This document shows positions 51,947-61,300 of a stretch of 64,000 bases of DNA, in pieces. The position numbers and the translations under genes are program-made. Source of the stretch: Microbacteriaceae bacterium MWH-Ta3 (lineage in GTDB: Bacteria > Actinomycetota > Actinomycetes > Actinomycetales > Microbacteriaceae); the NCBI GenBank assembly GCA_003053925.1, contig QBKD01000001.1, forward strand, positions 744,001 through 808,000. Reading direction: 5' to 3'. The notes under the pieces are model-generated. The model saw only the letters and a program-made list of their open reading frames with translations. It made no database searches and was not told the DNA's origin. Numbering within the stretch: position 1 is the stretch's first letter; the number at the start of each line of letters is the position of its first letter.

Positions 51947-53193
51947 GACACAACCCGCAGCGCGATATCCGTGCGGAAGTGCGAGCCATCCAGCTGGATG
52001 GAATCCAGTGCCGAATACGCCGCGGTACGAGCATTCGCGAAGGAATCCGCGCGTGCGATAACCGACAGTACGCGACCGCCCGTCGCAATGAAGCCGCCCT
52101 CGCTGGCAGCCGTCGCGGCGTGGGCGATGGTGACACCCGGAACCGTCAGGGCTTCGTTCAGGCCGAAGATGGCGCGTCCCGTCTCGGGCGACTCGGGGTA
52201 GCCCTCGCTGGCCAGCACCACGGTGAGTGCGACATCGTCCGAGAACACGGGCGCGGGCGCCTCGTGCAACGTTCCCGTGGCCGTCGCATACAAGAGGTCG
52301 GCAAGAGAAGAATCGAGGCGCTCCAGGACAACCTGGGTTTCGGGGTCGCCGAAACGTGCGTTGAATTCAATCACGCGAACACCGCGAGCGGTGATGATCA
52401 GACCGCAGTACAGCAGGCCGACAAATGGCGTGCCGCGTTCGGCCATCTCGCGGATAGTGGGCAGGGCCACGGTGCGAACGATGTCGTCCACGAACCCAGT
52501 CGGAAGCCAGGGAAGCGGCGAGTAGGCGCCCATGCCACCCGTGTTGGGGCCTTCGTCGTTGTCATACGCACGCTTGTAGTCCTGCGCGGGGCTGAGAGGA
52601 ACAACGGTGGAACCATCGGACAGCACGAACAGCGAGACCTCTTGGCCATCAAGGAATTCCTCGACCAACACAGGACCGTACTGCACATAGTGTGCGGCAT
52701 GAGCGTGTGCGGCCTCGCGGTCGCTCGTGACGATAACGCCCTTGCCCGCGGCCAGACCATCAGCCTTTACAACGTAGGGGGCACCGAATTCATCGAGAGC
52801 GGCGTTGACCTCTTCGATCGACGAGGCGCGAACAGCACGTCCCGTGGGCACACCAGCCGCATCCATGATTTCCTTGGCAAAATCCTTGGAACCCTCGAGG
52901 CGGGCGGCCGACTTATTGGGGCCGAAGACGGCAATACCGCGGGCGCGAAGCGCATCGGCGACGCCCGATACGAGTGGTGCCTCAGGTCCGATAACAACCA
53001 GATCGACGGCCGTATCCTCGGCATAGGCAGCCACGACGTCGCCCTTGGTGATGTCCATGGCGACCGTTTCCACAACCTGGGCGATGCCCGCGTTGCCGGG
53101 GGCGGCGATGATGTCGTGTCCGGCGGGGTCGCGCAGCAGGGTCGAAACGATGGCGTGCTCGCGGGCGCCCGAACCAAGTACAAGAATCTTCAC
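51943..53193 (-). CDS. purD: Phosphoribosylamine-glycine ligase
   Basis: 416-aa GAR synthetase with ATP-grasp fold. [12 protein letters not shown] at the N-terminus, [17 protein letters not shown] and [10 protein letters not shown] are family marks. I set the start at GTG 53193, not TTG 53199, because TAGGGT (minus strand, 53200-53205) lies exactly 6 nt before this GTG, the leaderless spacing seen elsewhere, and the family starts at this residue. Operon with purC. Confidence 0.95.
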   Translation of the reverse strand: MKILVLGSGAREHAIVSTLLRDPAGHDIIAAPGNAGIAQVVETVAMDITKGDVVAAYAEDTAVDLVVIGPEAPLVSGVADALRARGIAVFGPNKSAARLEGSKDFAKEIMDAAGVPTGRAVRASSIEEVNAALDEFGAPYVVKADGLAAGKGVIVTSDREAAHAHAAHYVQYGPVLVEEFLDGQEVSLFVLSDGSTVVPLSPAQDYKRAYDNDEGPNTGGMGAYSPLPWLPTGFVDDIVRTVALPTIREMAERGTPFVGLLYCGLIITARGVRVIEFNARFGDPETQVVLERLDSSLADLLYATATGTLHEAPAPVFSDDVALTVVLASEGYPESPETGRAIFGLNEALTVPGVTIAHAATAASEGGFIATGGRVLSVIARADSFANARTAAYSALDSIQLDGSHFRTDIALRVVS

Positions 53194-53232
53194 CCTCAAA
53201 CCCTACCGAAACGCCCTGCTAGCGTGAATTCC
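53194..53232. promoter_or_regulatory. Compact divergent leaderless promoters, purD/SCP gene
   Basis: 39 bp. TAGGGT (minus, 53200-53205, gap 6 nt to the purD GTG) and TAGCGT (plus, 53220-53225, gap 7 nt to the ATG). The two -35 regions must overlap the opposite promoter or coding start. Confidence 0.62.
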
Positions 53233-53595
53233 ATGGCCAAACCCAGCATTGCCCCCGAACGCGGGATGGAATACGTGCGCGCCGCGACCAGCGAGAATCC
53301 GACCCGGGAGGACACCGCTGGCGCCGTGCGGTATCTGCTGCAGGTTCTGGGGGATCGCGTGCCCGGCCACGCCGTCGAAGTTCGGGTGCCACCATTCGGA
53401 GCTGTGCACTGCGGGGAAGGGCCGACCCACACGCGCGGGACTCCGCCCAATGTCACCGAGATGAATGCAGAGACATGGATTGCCCTGGCGACGGGCCGCG
53501 AAACCTGGGCCGATGCCGTTGCCCGCGGTGCGGTGCTGGCCTCGGGCATTCGCTCGGATATTTCGCCGCACCTTCCCGTGCTGCGCTTTTCCTGA
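53233..53595 (+). CDS. Bacterial sterol-carrier-like (SCP) family protein
   Basis: 120-aa protein of the small actinobacterial SCP-type family found between purD and purF. Sequence blocks VRYLLQVLGDRVPGHAVEVR, GAVHCGEGPTHTRGTPPNVT and ETWIALATGRETWADAV fit. It probably binds a hydrophobic ligand; role in purine metabolism is only contextual. Leaderless start after TAGCGT. Confidence 0.8.
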   Translation: MAKPSIAPERGMEYVRAATSENPTREDTAGAVRYLLQVLGDRVPGHAVEVRVPPFGAVHCGEGPTHTRGTPPNVTEMNAETWIALATGRETWADAVARGAVLASGIRSDISPHLPVLRFS

Positions 53596-53609
53596 GGCAC
53601 AATAAACGT

Positions 53610-53954
53610 ATGACCGAACAGCAGACTGTCACCGTACGCCGCGCACCGAAGGTGGGCGCTTTCATCAGCACGTTTGCCGCCCTGGGCTTCGTGGTGTCCA
53701 CGATTATCACCCTGTTCTTCCCCGCAAACGGCGAGGTGGGCATTGGCGAGACCATCGGGTATATGAGCGTCTATGGAATTGGAATCGGCGCCACCGTGGG
53801 TGCACTGATTTTTCTGTTAATCGATTCGCGCGGAACTGTGGGTTCGGGTGTCGCGGAATTTAGTGCCAGTCCGGCAACGGGCGATGCCGGGGCCGGTGTT
53901 GGCGATGCCGGGGCCGGTGTTGGTGACGGTGGATCGGGCGCGTCGGCGTCCTAG
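53610..53954 (+). CDS. Small membrane protein with Gly-rich tail, 114 aa
   Basis: Two membrane helices (about residues 16-38 and 53-70: GAFISTFAALGFVVSTIITL; VYGIGIGATVGALIFLLI) and a soluble tail with a tandem GDAGAGV repeat. Start at 53610 is chosen from the MTEQQTVTV sequence; the longer frame overlaps the SCP gene. Similar two-helix proteins near purD/purF are common in actinobacteria, function unknown. Confidence 0.72.
   Translation: MTEQQTVTVRRAPKVGAFISTFAALGFVVSTIITLFFPANGEVGIGETIGYMSVYGIGIGATVGALIFLLIDSRGTVGSGVAEFSASPATGDAGAGVGDAGAGVGDGGSGASAS
53880..53921 (+). repeat. Perfect 21-bp tandem duplication
   Basis: Two identical 21-bp units (53880-53900, 53901-53921) encoding GDAGAGV twice in frame at the C-terminus of the small membrane protein. 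A recent slippage event. Confidence 0.85.
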
Positions 53955-53957
53955 CCT

Positions 53958-55415
53958 TTAGGAAACCTGGTTCTCTTCCACCCACGCCAGGTATTCGGGC
54001 GTGACGGTGCCCGTGACGTAGTCACCGGTGAAGCAGGACATTTCCAAAGCCGTGACGTCGCTGCCCTCGATGATGGCGGCCTCCATGTCGGCGACCTCCT
54101 GGTAGATCAAATAATCCGCACCGATTTCGGCGGCAATCTCGGGAATCTTGCGGCCCGACGCCACCAATTCACCGCGAGACGGCATGTTGATGCCGTACAC
54201 ATGGGGGTAGCGAACCGGGGGCGCGGCCGAAGTGAAGATTACGCTCTTGGCCCCGGCGGCTCGCGCCATTTCGACGATCTCGCGTGACGTGGTTCCGCGC
54301 ACGATCGAGTCGTCGACAATCAGAACGTTCTTGCCCGCGAATTCGGAGTGCATTGCGTTGAGCTTCTGCTTGACGCTCTTCTTGCGTGCCTCTTGGCCGG
54401 GCATGATGAAGGTGCGGCCCACGTAGCGGTTCTTGTAGAACCCCTCGCGGTATTCCACGCCCAGCTTGCGGGCCACTTGCATGGCGGCGGGGCGCGCCGA
54501 GTCGGGGATGGGCATGACCACATCGATGTCGCTGAGCGGCACGTACTTCATGATGGTGTCGGCCAGGCGGTCGCCCAAGCGCAGTCGCGCCTCGTAGACC
54601 GAAATGCCGTTCATGATCGAGTCGGGGCGCGCCAGGTAGACGTATTCGAACGAACAGGGGATCAGCACCGAATTCTTGGCGCACTGACGCGAGGTCATTT
54701 CGCCGTCTTCCGAAATGAAGACCGCTTCGCCCGGTGCAATTTCGCGCACGATTTCGTAGTCGCCGTGTTCCAACACCAGTGATTCGCTGGCAACAATCCA
54801 GTCGGCGCCAACAAGGCCGGCATTGCGACGGCCCAGCACGAGGGGACGGATGCCGAAGGGATCGCGGAACGCCAGCAAGCCGTGTCCCGCAATTAGCGCG
54901 ATGGCGGCGTACGAGCCCTCAACGCGCTCGTGCAGCACCTCGACCGCATTAAAGACGTCGTCGGGCGAAAACGCACGAACGGTGGTGGCGGCCTGCAGTT
55001 CGTGGGCCAACACGTTGACCAGCAACTCGGTGTCGGAACTGGTGTTCAGGTGACGGCGATCGTGCAGGTGCAGTTCGTTGGTGAGTTCGCGCGTGTTCGT
55101 CAGGTTTCCGTTGTGAACGAGGATGATGCCGTACGGCGCATTCACATAGAACGGCTGGGCTTCTTCCTCATTCGAGGCGGTGCCGCGGGTCGCGTATCGC
55201 ACGTGCCCCAGGCCCATGTTTCCCAGCAGGCCGCGCATATCGCGGGTGCGGAATGCCTCGCGAACCTGGCCCTTGGCCTTGCGCTGGTGGATGGTACGGC
55301 CCTCGCACGTGGCGATACCAGTGGAGTCTTGACCGCGGTGCTGAAGGAGGGCCAAAGCGTCGTAAACCTGCTGGTTTGCTGGTGTCGTCGAGACCAGACC
55401 CACAATGCCGCACAT
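53958..55415 (-). CDS. purF: Amidophosphoribosyltransferase
   Basis: 485-aa first enzyme of purine synthesis, PRPP plus glutamine to phosphoribosylamine. MCGIVGLVST puts the nucleophile Cys at residue 2 with no propeptide; LLQHRGQDSTG, SSDTELLV and the PRPP site VLIVDDSIVRGTTSREIV follow. AAGGAG precedes the start at a wide 12-nt spacing. Divergent from purM. Confidence 0.97.
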   Translation of the reverse strand: MCGIVGLVSTTPANQQVYDALALLQHRGQDSTGIATCEGRTIHQRKAKGQVREAFRTRDMRGLLGNMGLGHVRYATRGTASNEEEAQPFYVNAPYGIILVHNGNLTNTRELTNELHLHDRRHLNTSSDTELLVNVLAHELQAATTVRAFSPDDVFNAVEVLHERVEGSYAAIALIAGHGLLAFRDPFGIRPLVLGRRNAGLVGADWIVASESLVLEHGDYEIVREIAPGEAVFISEDGEMTSRQCAKNSVLIPCSFEYVYLARPDSIMNGISVYEARLRLGDRLADTIMKYVPLSDIDVVMPIPDSARPAAMQVARKLGVEYREGFYKNRYVGRTFIMPGQEARKKSVKQKLNAMHSEFAGKNVLIVDDSIVRGTTSREIVEMARAAGAKSVIFTSAAPPVRYPHVYGINMPSRGELVASGRKIPEIAAEIGADYLIYQEVADMEAAIIEGSDVTALEMSCFTGDYVTGTVTPEYLAWVEENQVS

Positions 55416-55512
55416 GTCGCCGGCTTCTCCTTCGCGGTTGACGCCCTGACAATTCGGCGTGGGGACATTCTTTCACAGTTCTGCGCGAATGAGCATTCGC
55501 TAAACTGAGCTG

Positions 55513-56613
55513 GTGACGGCGAAAAATTCTTATGCACAAGCTGGTGTCGATACCGAGGCGGGCGATGTTGCCGTCGAGCTAATGAAGGCCTCGGTGAAGG
55601 CGACTCACGGCCCCGAGGTGCTGGGTGGTGTCGGCGGATTCGCCGGCATGTTCGATGCTTCGGCGTTGAAGGATTACCGCAAGCCGCTTCTGGCCACATC
55701 GACGGATGGTGTGGGCACCAAGGTAGCGATCGCTCAGGCGCTGGATATTCACGACACCATCGGACAAGATCTTGTCGCCATGGTGGTGGACGACATTGTT
55801 GTTGTCGGCGCAAAGCCCTTGTTCATGACCGACTACATCGCCTGCGGGAAGCTTGTTCCCGAGCGCATCGCCGCGATTGTTGCGGGCATCGCGCGCGCCT
55901 GTGCCCAAACTGGCACCGCTTTAGTGGGCGGCGAAACCGCCGAACACCCCGGTCTGTTGGGCGCCGATGATTACGACGTGGCGGGTGCCGCAGTGGGTGT
56001 AGTCGAAGCCGACGATATGTTGGGCGCGCACCGCGTTCAGCACGGTGATGTTGTCATTGCGATGGCCTCCAGTGGCCTGCACTCGAATGGTTTCTCGTTG
56101 GTGCGCCACATCATTGCGCAGCGCGGGCTGGCCTATGATTCCACCGTCGCCGAGTTCGACCGCGTTCTGGGCGAGGAACTGCTGGTTCCTACTCGTTTGT
56201 ACACCGCTCCCCTGCTCGAGACCCTGGCGGCACATCCCGGTTCGATTCACTCGTTGTCGCATGTGACCGGTGGCGGCATTGCCGCAAACCTCGCGCGCGT
56301 TCTGCCGGATGGCGTGTGGGTCGATGTCGATCGTTCCACGTGGATGCCCCCTCAGGTTTTCCAGGTGTTGACCCAGTGGTCTGGCGACTCGCTGGAGTCC
56401 ACGGAAGAAACCTGGAACCTAGGCATCGGAATGTTTGCCGTTGTTTCGCAGGAATCGGCCAGCACCCTGACGCGCGAATGGACCGAGGCGGGAATCGCCT
56501 CGTGGGTGGTCGGCACGATTTCAAACACTGCCCGCGACCTGGACGGCTTCGTTCGTGGCGCCAAGGGCGTGGATGGCGGCGCGGTGCGTCTGGTGGGTTC
56601 CTACGCCGGCTAG
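55513..56613 (+). CDS. purM: Phosphoribosylformylglycinamidine cyclo-ligase
   Basis: 366-aa AIR synthetase. YAQAGVDTEAGDVAVELMK, LLATSTDGVGTKVAIAQ, DIVVVGAKPLFMTDYIACGK and ALVGGETAEHPGL are diagnostic. GTG start at 55513, with TAAACT (55501-55506) 6 nt upstream and no SD: leaderless. Confidence 0.96.
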   Translation: MTAKNSYAQAGVDTEAGDVAVELMKASVKATHGPEVLGGVGGFAGMFDASALKDYRKPLLATSTDGVGTKVAIAQALDIHDTIGQDLVAMVVDDIVVVGAKPLFMTDYIACGKLVPERIAAIVAGIARACAQTGTALVGGETAEHPGLLGADDYDVAGAAVGVVEADDMLGAHRVQHGDVVIAMASSGLHSNGFSLVRHIIAQRGLAYDSTVAEFDRVLGEELLVPTRLYTAPLLETLAAHPGSIHSLSHVTGGGIAANLARVLPDGVWVDVDRSTWMPPQVFQVLTQWSGDSLESTEETWNLGIGMFAVVSQESASTLTREWTEAGIASWVVGTISNTARDLDGFVRGAKGVDGGAVRLVGSYAG

Positions 56614-56634
56614 TGCCTCGATTCACTGTCGTAC

Positions 56635-56676
56635 TTAACGTCAAAAGCCGCGGTCACCCGCGGCTTTTGACGTTAA
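56635..56676. terminator. Long bidirectional terminator
   Basis: A perfect 19-bp stem (56635-56653 with 56658-56676) and TCAC loop; the stem contains CAAAAG/CTTTTG. Between convergent purM and the DUF3073 gene. Confidence 0.85.
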
Positions 56677-56688
56677 CAGACTGACACG

Positions 56689-56895
56689 CTATTTCGTGTC
56701 GTCCGACTCTTCGTCCGAATCGTCGTCGTCAGAATCATCGGCATCGAGGTACTCCGACCACTTTTCCAGATCTTCTTCCAGGCGAGGGTTGCCGCCCAGC
56801 TCGCGCTGCAGGCTGCTGAGGTCGGTGTCGGGGCTGAAGTATTTCAGCTCGCGCGCGACCTTCGTGTGCTTGGCTTTTTGCCGTCCACGTCCCAT
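56689..56895 (-). CDS. DUF3073 family protein, 68 aa
   Basis: Small protein starting MGRGRQKAKHTKVARELKYF, the signature of DUF3073, a family nearly restricted to actinobacteria and usually next to purM. The C-terminal 25 residues are Asp/Glu/Ser-rich. Start at 56895 with a GAGGGGG SD. Function unknown; the basic head and acidic tail suggest nucleic-acid or ribosome contact. Confidence 0.88.
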   Translation of the reverse strand: MGRGRQKAKHTKVARELKYFSPDTDLSSLQRELGGNPRLEEDLEKWSEYLDADDSDDDDSDEESDDTK

Positions 56896-56978
56896 AAAGG
56901 ACCCCCTCAATCGGCTGTGCACCTATCGACATCAACGATGAGTCGACCACACAGCGTACGAATCAGACGCTCAGTTTA

Positions 56979-57353
56979 TCACGCGGCGACTAGCGCGCTG
57001 ACGGCCAGGTGGCCCACACCACACAACAATGCGCCGCCGGCCAGGTGCACGACTCCGGTCGCTACGGCGGCCGTCCACTTCCCTGTACGCGCGCTCTGCA
57101 CAATATCGACCATGAGCGTTGAGAACGTGGTGAGCCCGCCGGTGAACGCGATGGCTACCACCAACCAGGCCTCGGACGACCAGCTCAGTGCGAGAATAAT
57201 TCCCAACGCCAGGCTGCCGCCCAAGTTCACAAACAGCAATCCCGCGGTGAAGCCAGCAGTTCCCCCCGCGCGCATCACCAACCAGCGCAGCAGCGCACCG
57301 GCAGCACCACCAGCGGCCACGGCCGGGGCCAGAACGGCAAGGTTGTCGATCAT
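56979..57353 (-). CDS. crcB: Fluoride channel subunit CrcB/Fluc (second copy)
   Basis: 124-aa four-helix membrane protein of the fluoride exporter family. GGAAGALLRWLV, FVNLGGSLALG and FTGGLTTFSTLMVD (conserved Thr-Phe-Ser-Thr) are the hallmark pieces. It overlaps the other crcB by 4 nt; such pairs usually make a heterodimeric dual-topology channel. Confidence 0.92.
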   Translation of the reverse strand: MIDNLAVLAPAVAAGGAAGALLRWLVMRAGGTAGFTAGLLFVNLGGSLALGIILALSWSSEAWLVVAIAFTGGLTTFSTLMVDIVQSARTGKWTAAVATGVVHLAGGALLCGVGHLAVSALVAA

Positions 57354-57748
57354 GCTGCAGCCTCCCGTGCTGCAGTGAGCCGTTCGCCCAGGCGCAGTCC
57401 CAGATAGGCAAGCCCCAGCCCGCCGATGATGGTAATCGCCAGGTACCAGGGCAGTTCGTCGATGAAGGCGGGCTCGGTCAGAGCACTGTATCCGCTGAGC
57501 GCCGAGAGCGTGGTGAACGTGCCCAGAAAGCCCGTCGTGATTCCGGTGCGAAGCCACAGAGGAACCGAGGCGCGAAGTCCCGTCGCGGCAAGACCCAAGG
57601 CAAAGGTTCCCGCCAGATTGGCGATGAGTACCCCGTCAAGAAGAGCAATCGAGGCGCCAGCCATGCCGTCGGTCAACAGCTGCCGCGCAAGAGCACCCAG
57701 TGCGCCGCCCACCACAACGGCGACAGCGGTTCGCAGAAAATCAGGCAT
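57350..57748 (-). CDS. crcB: Fluoride channel subunit CrcB/Fluc (first copy)
   Basis: 132-aa partner of the downstream crcB. GGALGALARQLL, IANLAGTFALG and GFLGTFTTLSALSGY match the family. The start at 57748 is chosen because TACATT (minus strand, 57755-57760) is 6 nt upstream (leaderless). No fluoride riboswitch can precede it if transcription starts at the ATG. Confidence 0.92.
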   Translation of the reverse strand: MPDFLRTAVAVVVGGALGALARQLLTDGMAGASIALLDGVLIANLAGTFALGLAATGLRASVPLWLRTGITTGFLGTFTTLSALSGYSALTEPAFIDELPWYLAITIIGGLGLAYLGLRLGERLTAAREAAA

Positions 57749-57853
57749 GGTGACAATGTACGGCACGACATCTGGACGCGCGCGAACCCGGTGCGCATAC
57801 TGTTAAGGACGAACGTCGCGCACGACACCGTGAACCACAATCCGGGAGACACC

Positions 57854-58246
57854 ATGACTGCTCAGCACACGGCAATAGATCACGAGGCATACGCCGACGA
57901 GGTAATCGAACGCTGGGGTCAGGATGCCTACGACCGCAGCGCAACGTGGTGGACATCGTTGGGTGAATCGGGTCGTGCTGACTTCATGGCGGAAAGTTCG
58001 GCGCTCGGCGAGGCATGGAATGCTGCCGCTGCGGATTCACTGTCGGTCGAATCCGAGAACATTCGTGATCTTGTCATTCGTCACGCCGCGTGGATCACGC
58101 GTGCGTGGGGTGGGGTTGTACCCACTCGCGAACAGCTGGTGGGCTTGGCTGACATGTATGTTGCCGACCCGCGATTTGCAGCGAATTATGGCGGCGAGGC
58201 GGGAGCAACCTTCGTGCGCAACGCCATCGTGCGCTGGGCCGTCTAA
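57854..58246 (+). CDS. TipAS-domain protein without a MerR domain
   Basis: 130-aa helical protein matching the TipAS antibiotic-recognition domain: YADEVIERWGQDAYDRSATW, then AAWITRAWGGVVPTREQLVG and the end FVRNAIVRWAV. TipA regulators carry this domain behind a MerR DNA-binding domain; here it stands alone, like the TipAS form, and could bind thiopeptide-like or other drugs. GGGAGA precedes the ATG. Confidence 0.8.
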   Translation: MTAQHTAIDHEAYADEVIERWGQDAYDRSATWWTSLGESGRADFMAESSALGEAWNAAAADSLSVESENIRDLVIRHAAWITRAWGGVVPTREQLVGLADMYVADPRFAANYGGEAGATFVRNAIVRWAV

Positions 58247-58309
58247 CCCAACGCTTGGGGGATTCATAGGAAACAGGACAAGAATGGAAGCCTCTGTGAA
58301 AGGTCTTCC

Positions 58310-61300
58310 ATGAACCTGCTATCCAAATTCTCTCTTCGAAACCGTGCGCTGATCGCTCTTGTCACCATCGTGGTGGCCATCTTTGGTGGCATCTCGATGT
58401 CGTTGCTGAAGCTCGAGCTGATCCCCTCGGTCACATTCCCGCAGTTGGTTGTCGTCACCAACTACCCCGGCGCATCGCCGCTGGTCGTGGAAAACGAAGT
58501 CTCGACGCCCATCGAAACCGCGATTCAGTCGGTGCCCGGCCTCGAAACCACCACGGCCACATCACAGACCGGTGTCTCGCAGGTCAGCGCCTCGTTTGCG
58601 TATGGAACGAACCTCGAATCGGCGGAACAAAAGGTGCAGTTGGCCATCAACCGCATCATCACCTCGTTGCCCGCCGATGTCGAACCACAGATTATTGCGG
58701 GATCGTTTGATGACATCCCCGTGATGCAGATTGCGGTGACGAGCGACCAGGAACAAGACGCACTGGCCGCAGCCCTGGAATCCATTGCGGTCAAGGAACT
58801 TAACGATGTGTCGGGCGTGCGCGAAGTCAACATCATTGGCGCTACGGGTCAGCACATCGAGATCATTCCCAGCGCCTCGAAGCTGGACGATGCGGGTTTG
58901 ACTCCGCAGAACATCACCGACGCCCTGCGATCGAACGGTATTCGCCTGGGAGCGGGAACGGTCACCGATGACGGTGCCGAACGTTCCGTCGTTGCCGGTG
59001 TGCCGCTGGATTCGCTGGATGCCATCGCGGATATTCCCCTGTCGGACATCTCGTCGGCAAACCCGCTGACGGGAACGGTCGAGGTCACCACCATCGGTGA
59101 TGTCGCCGACGTTGTCATTGTCGACGACACCGTCACCAGTGTGTCGCGCGTCAACGGCGAACCCGCGCTGACCATGGCCATCACCAAGACCGCTGATGCT
59201 AACACCGTTGACGTGGCCCGCGATATTCGCGCGGCACTTCCGGAAATTGGCACCCTCTTGGGTGCCGGCACGACCCTGACGATTGTGTTCGATCAGGCGC
59301 CGTTCATCGAAAGTTCAATCGAGTCGCTCGCGACCGAAGGCATGTTGGGTCTAGCCTTCGCGATTCTTATCATCCTTGTGTTCCTCATGTCGGTTCGGTC
59401 CACCCTGGTGACCGCGATCTCGATCCCCGCCTCGGTGCTCTTGACCTTCATCGGTATGTGGGCGAGCGATTACACGCTGAACATTCTGACCATCGGCGCT
59501 GTCACCATCTCGATTGGTCGCGTTGTGGACGACTCGATTGTGGTGGTCGAAAACATCAAGCGTCACCTGGCGCTGGGTGAAGAACGCATGCAGGCGATTC
59601 TGACCGGTGTGCGCGAGGTCGCCACCGCCGTTACCGCCTCGACGGTTACCACCGTCGCTGTATTCCTGCCGCTGGCATTCGTCGGCGGTATTACCGGCGA
59701 GCTGTTCCAGCCCTTCGCGGTAACCGTCACGATTGCTCTGCTGGCATCGCTGTTCGTCTCGCTCACCATTGTTCCCGTGCTGTCGTACTGGTTCCTGCCC
59801 GCATCGGACAAGAGCATCGACAAGGAAACGGGCGAAGAGAAGCTGGGACGCTTGCAGCGCGGTTACCGTCCCGTTGTGGGCTGGACCATTAAGCACCCGT
59901 TGGCGACCATCATGATTGCAATCCTGACGCTGGGTGGAACGGTCGCGTTGATTCCCAGCATGAAGACCAACTTCGTGGGGGACAGCGGCCAGAACACCAT
60001 CGCCATTCGCCACGCGACGCCCGCCGGACTCAGCCTTGCCGAGCGCGTCGAGGTTGCGGCCACGGTGGAAGACGAACTCATGGCCTTCGACGGTGTCGAA
60101 ATCGTGCAGTCGTCGATCGGTGGCGGTAATTCGTTCGCCGCGCTGTTCGGCAGCTCGAGCGACATCACCTATTCGGTCACCCTGGACGAGACCGTCGATG
60201 TGGATGCCCTGCAGGCGGAAATCACCGCCGAACTGGACAGCCTCTCGGATGTCGGTACCCTGACGGTCGCATCGGGTGGATCGGGATTCGGTTCCAGCAC
60301 CATCGACGTGACGGTCAAGTCACCCACCGAAGAAACCCTGAACCGCATCACCACCGACATCGAGGCCGCTATCGCGGACACAGGCGTCGCGGAAGAAATT
60401 TCGTCATCGATTGCCGAAACTCAGGACTACGTGTCGGTTTCGGTGGATCGTGTCGCCGCCGCGGAGTTCGGCATGAGCGAGACCCTTGTGTCCTCGACCA
60501 TCGCGGGTGCCTTGGCGCCGAATTCGGTGGCCAAGGTCATCATCAATGACCAGACCCTGCAGGTCTTTGTGATGACGGCCAATGCTCCCGAGACACTGGC
60601 AGAGCTCAAGGCCTACGAACTGACGACGCCGTTCGGCAAGACCGTCGAGGTACGCGATATTGCCGACGTCACGATCGACACCACGGCAGCACGGCGCACC
60701 ACAGAGCGCGGTGTGCTGAGCTCGACCCTCGAGGTCACGCCCGCAACAGACGACCTCACGACGGCAACCGCCGATATTCGTGCCGCGCTGGATTCGGTCG
60801 AACTGCCCTCGGGTACCACCGCCACCATCGGCGGTGTGGCCGAAGACCAGGCGGAATCGTTCCAGCAGTTGGGCCTCGCGCTGCTTGCCGCGGTCCTGAT
60901 TGTGTACGTCGTCATGGTGGCCACCTTCCGCTCGTTGCGCCAGCCCTTGTTGCTGTTGGTCTCGATTCCGTTCGCGGCCACCGGTGCCATTGGCCTGCAG
61001 ATCGTGTCGGGAATTCCGTTGGGACTGTCGTCGCTGATCGGAATGCTCATGCTCGTGGGTATCGTCGTGACGAACGCCATCGTGTTGATCGACCTTGTAA
61101 ACCAGTACCGCGATCGCGGTCAGACCGTACCGACCGCGTTGCTCGAGGGCACCACGCGTCGTGTACGCCCTGTGCTCATGACGGCGCTCGCCACCATCTT
61201 CGCGCTCACGCCGTTGGCGCTGGGTGTTACGGGCAGCGGCGGGTTTATCTCGCAGCCGCTCGCGATTGTCGTGATCGGCGGATTGCTGTCCTCGACCATC

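Noticed and set aside
51979-53595. 538-codon plus-strand frame joining into the SCP gene
   Set aside because: The first part is antisense to purD; only the last 120 codons from 53233 are real.
57749-57853. Fluoride riboswitch before crcB
   Set aside because: The -10 box is 6 nt before the ATG, leaving no room for a leader; no conserved riboswitch core is visible.
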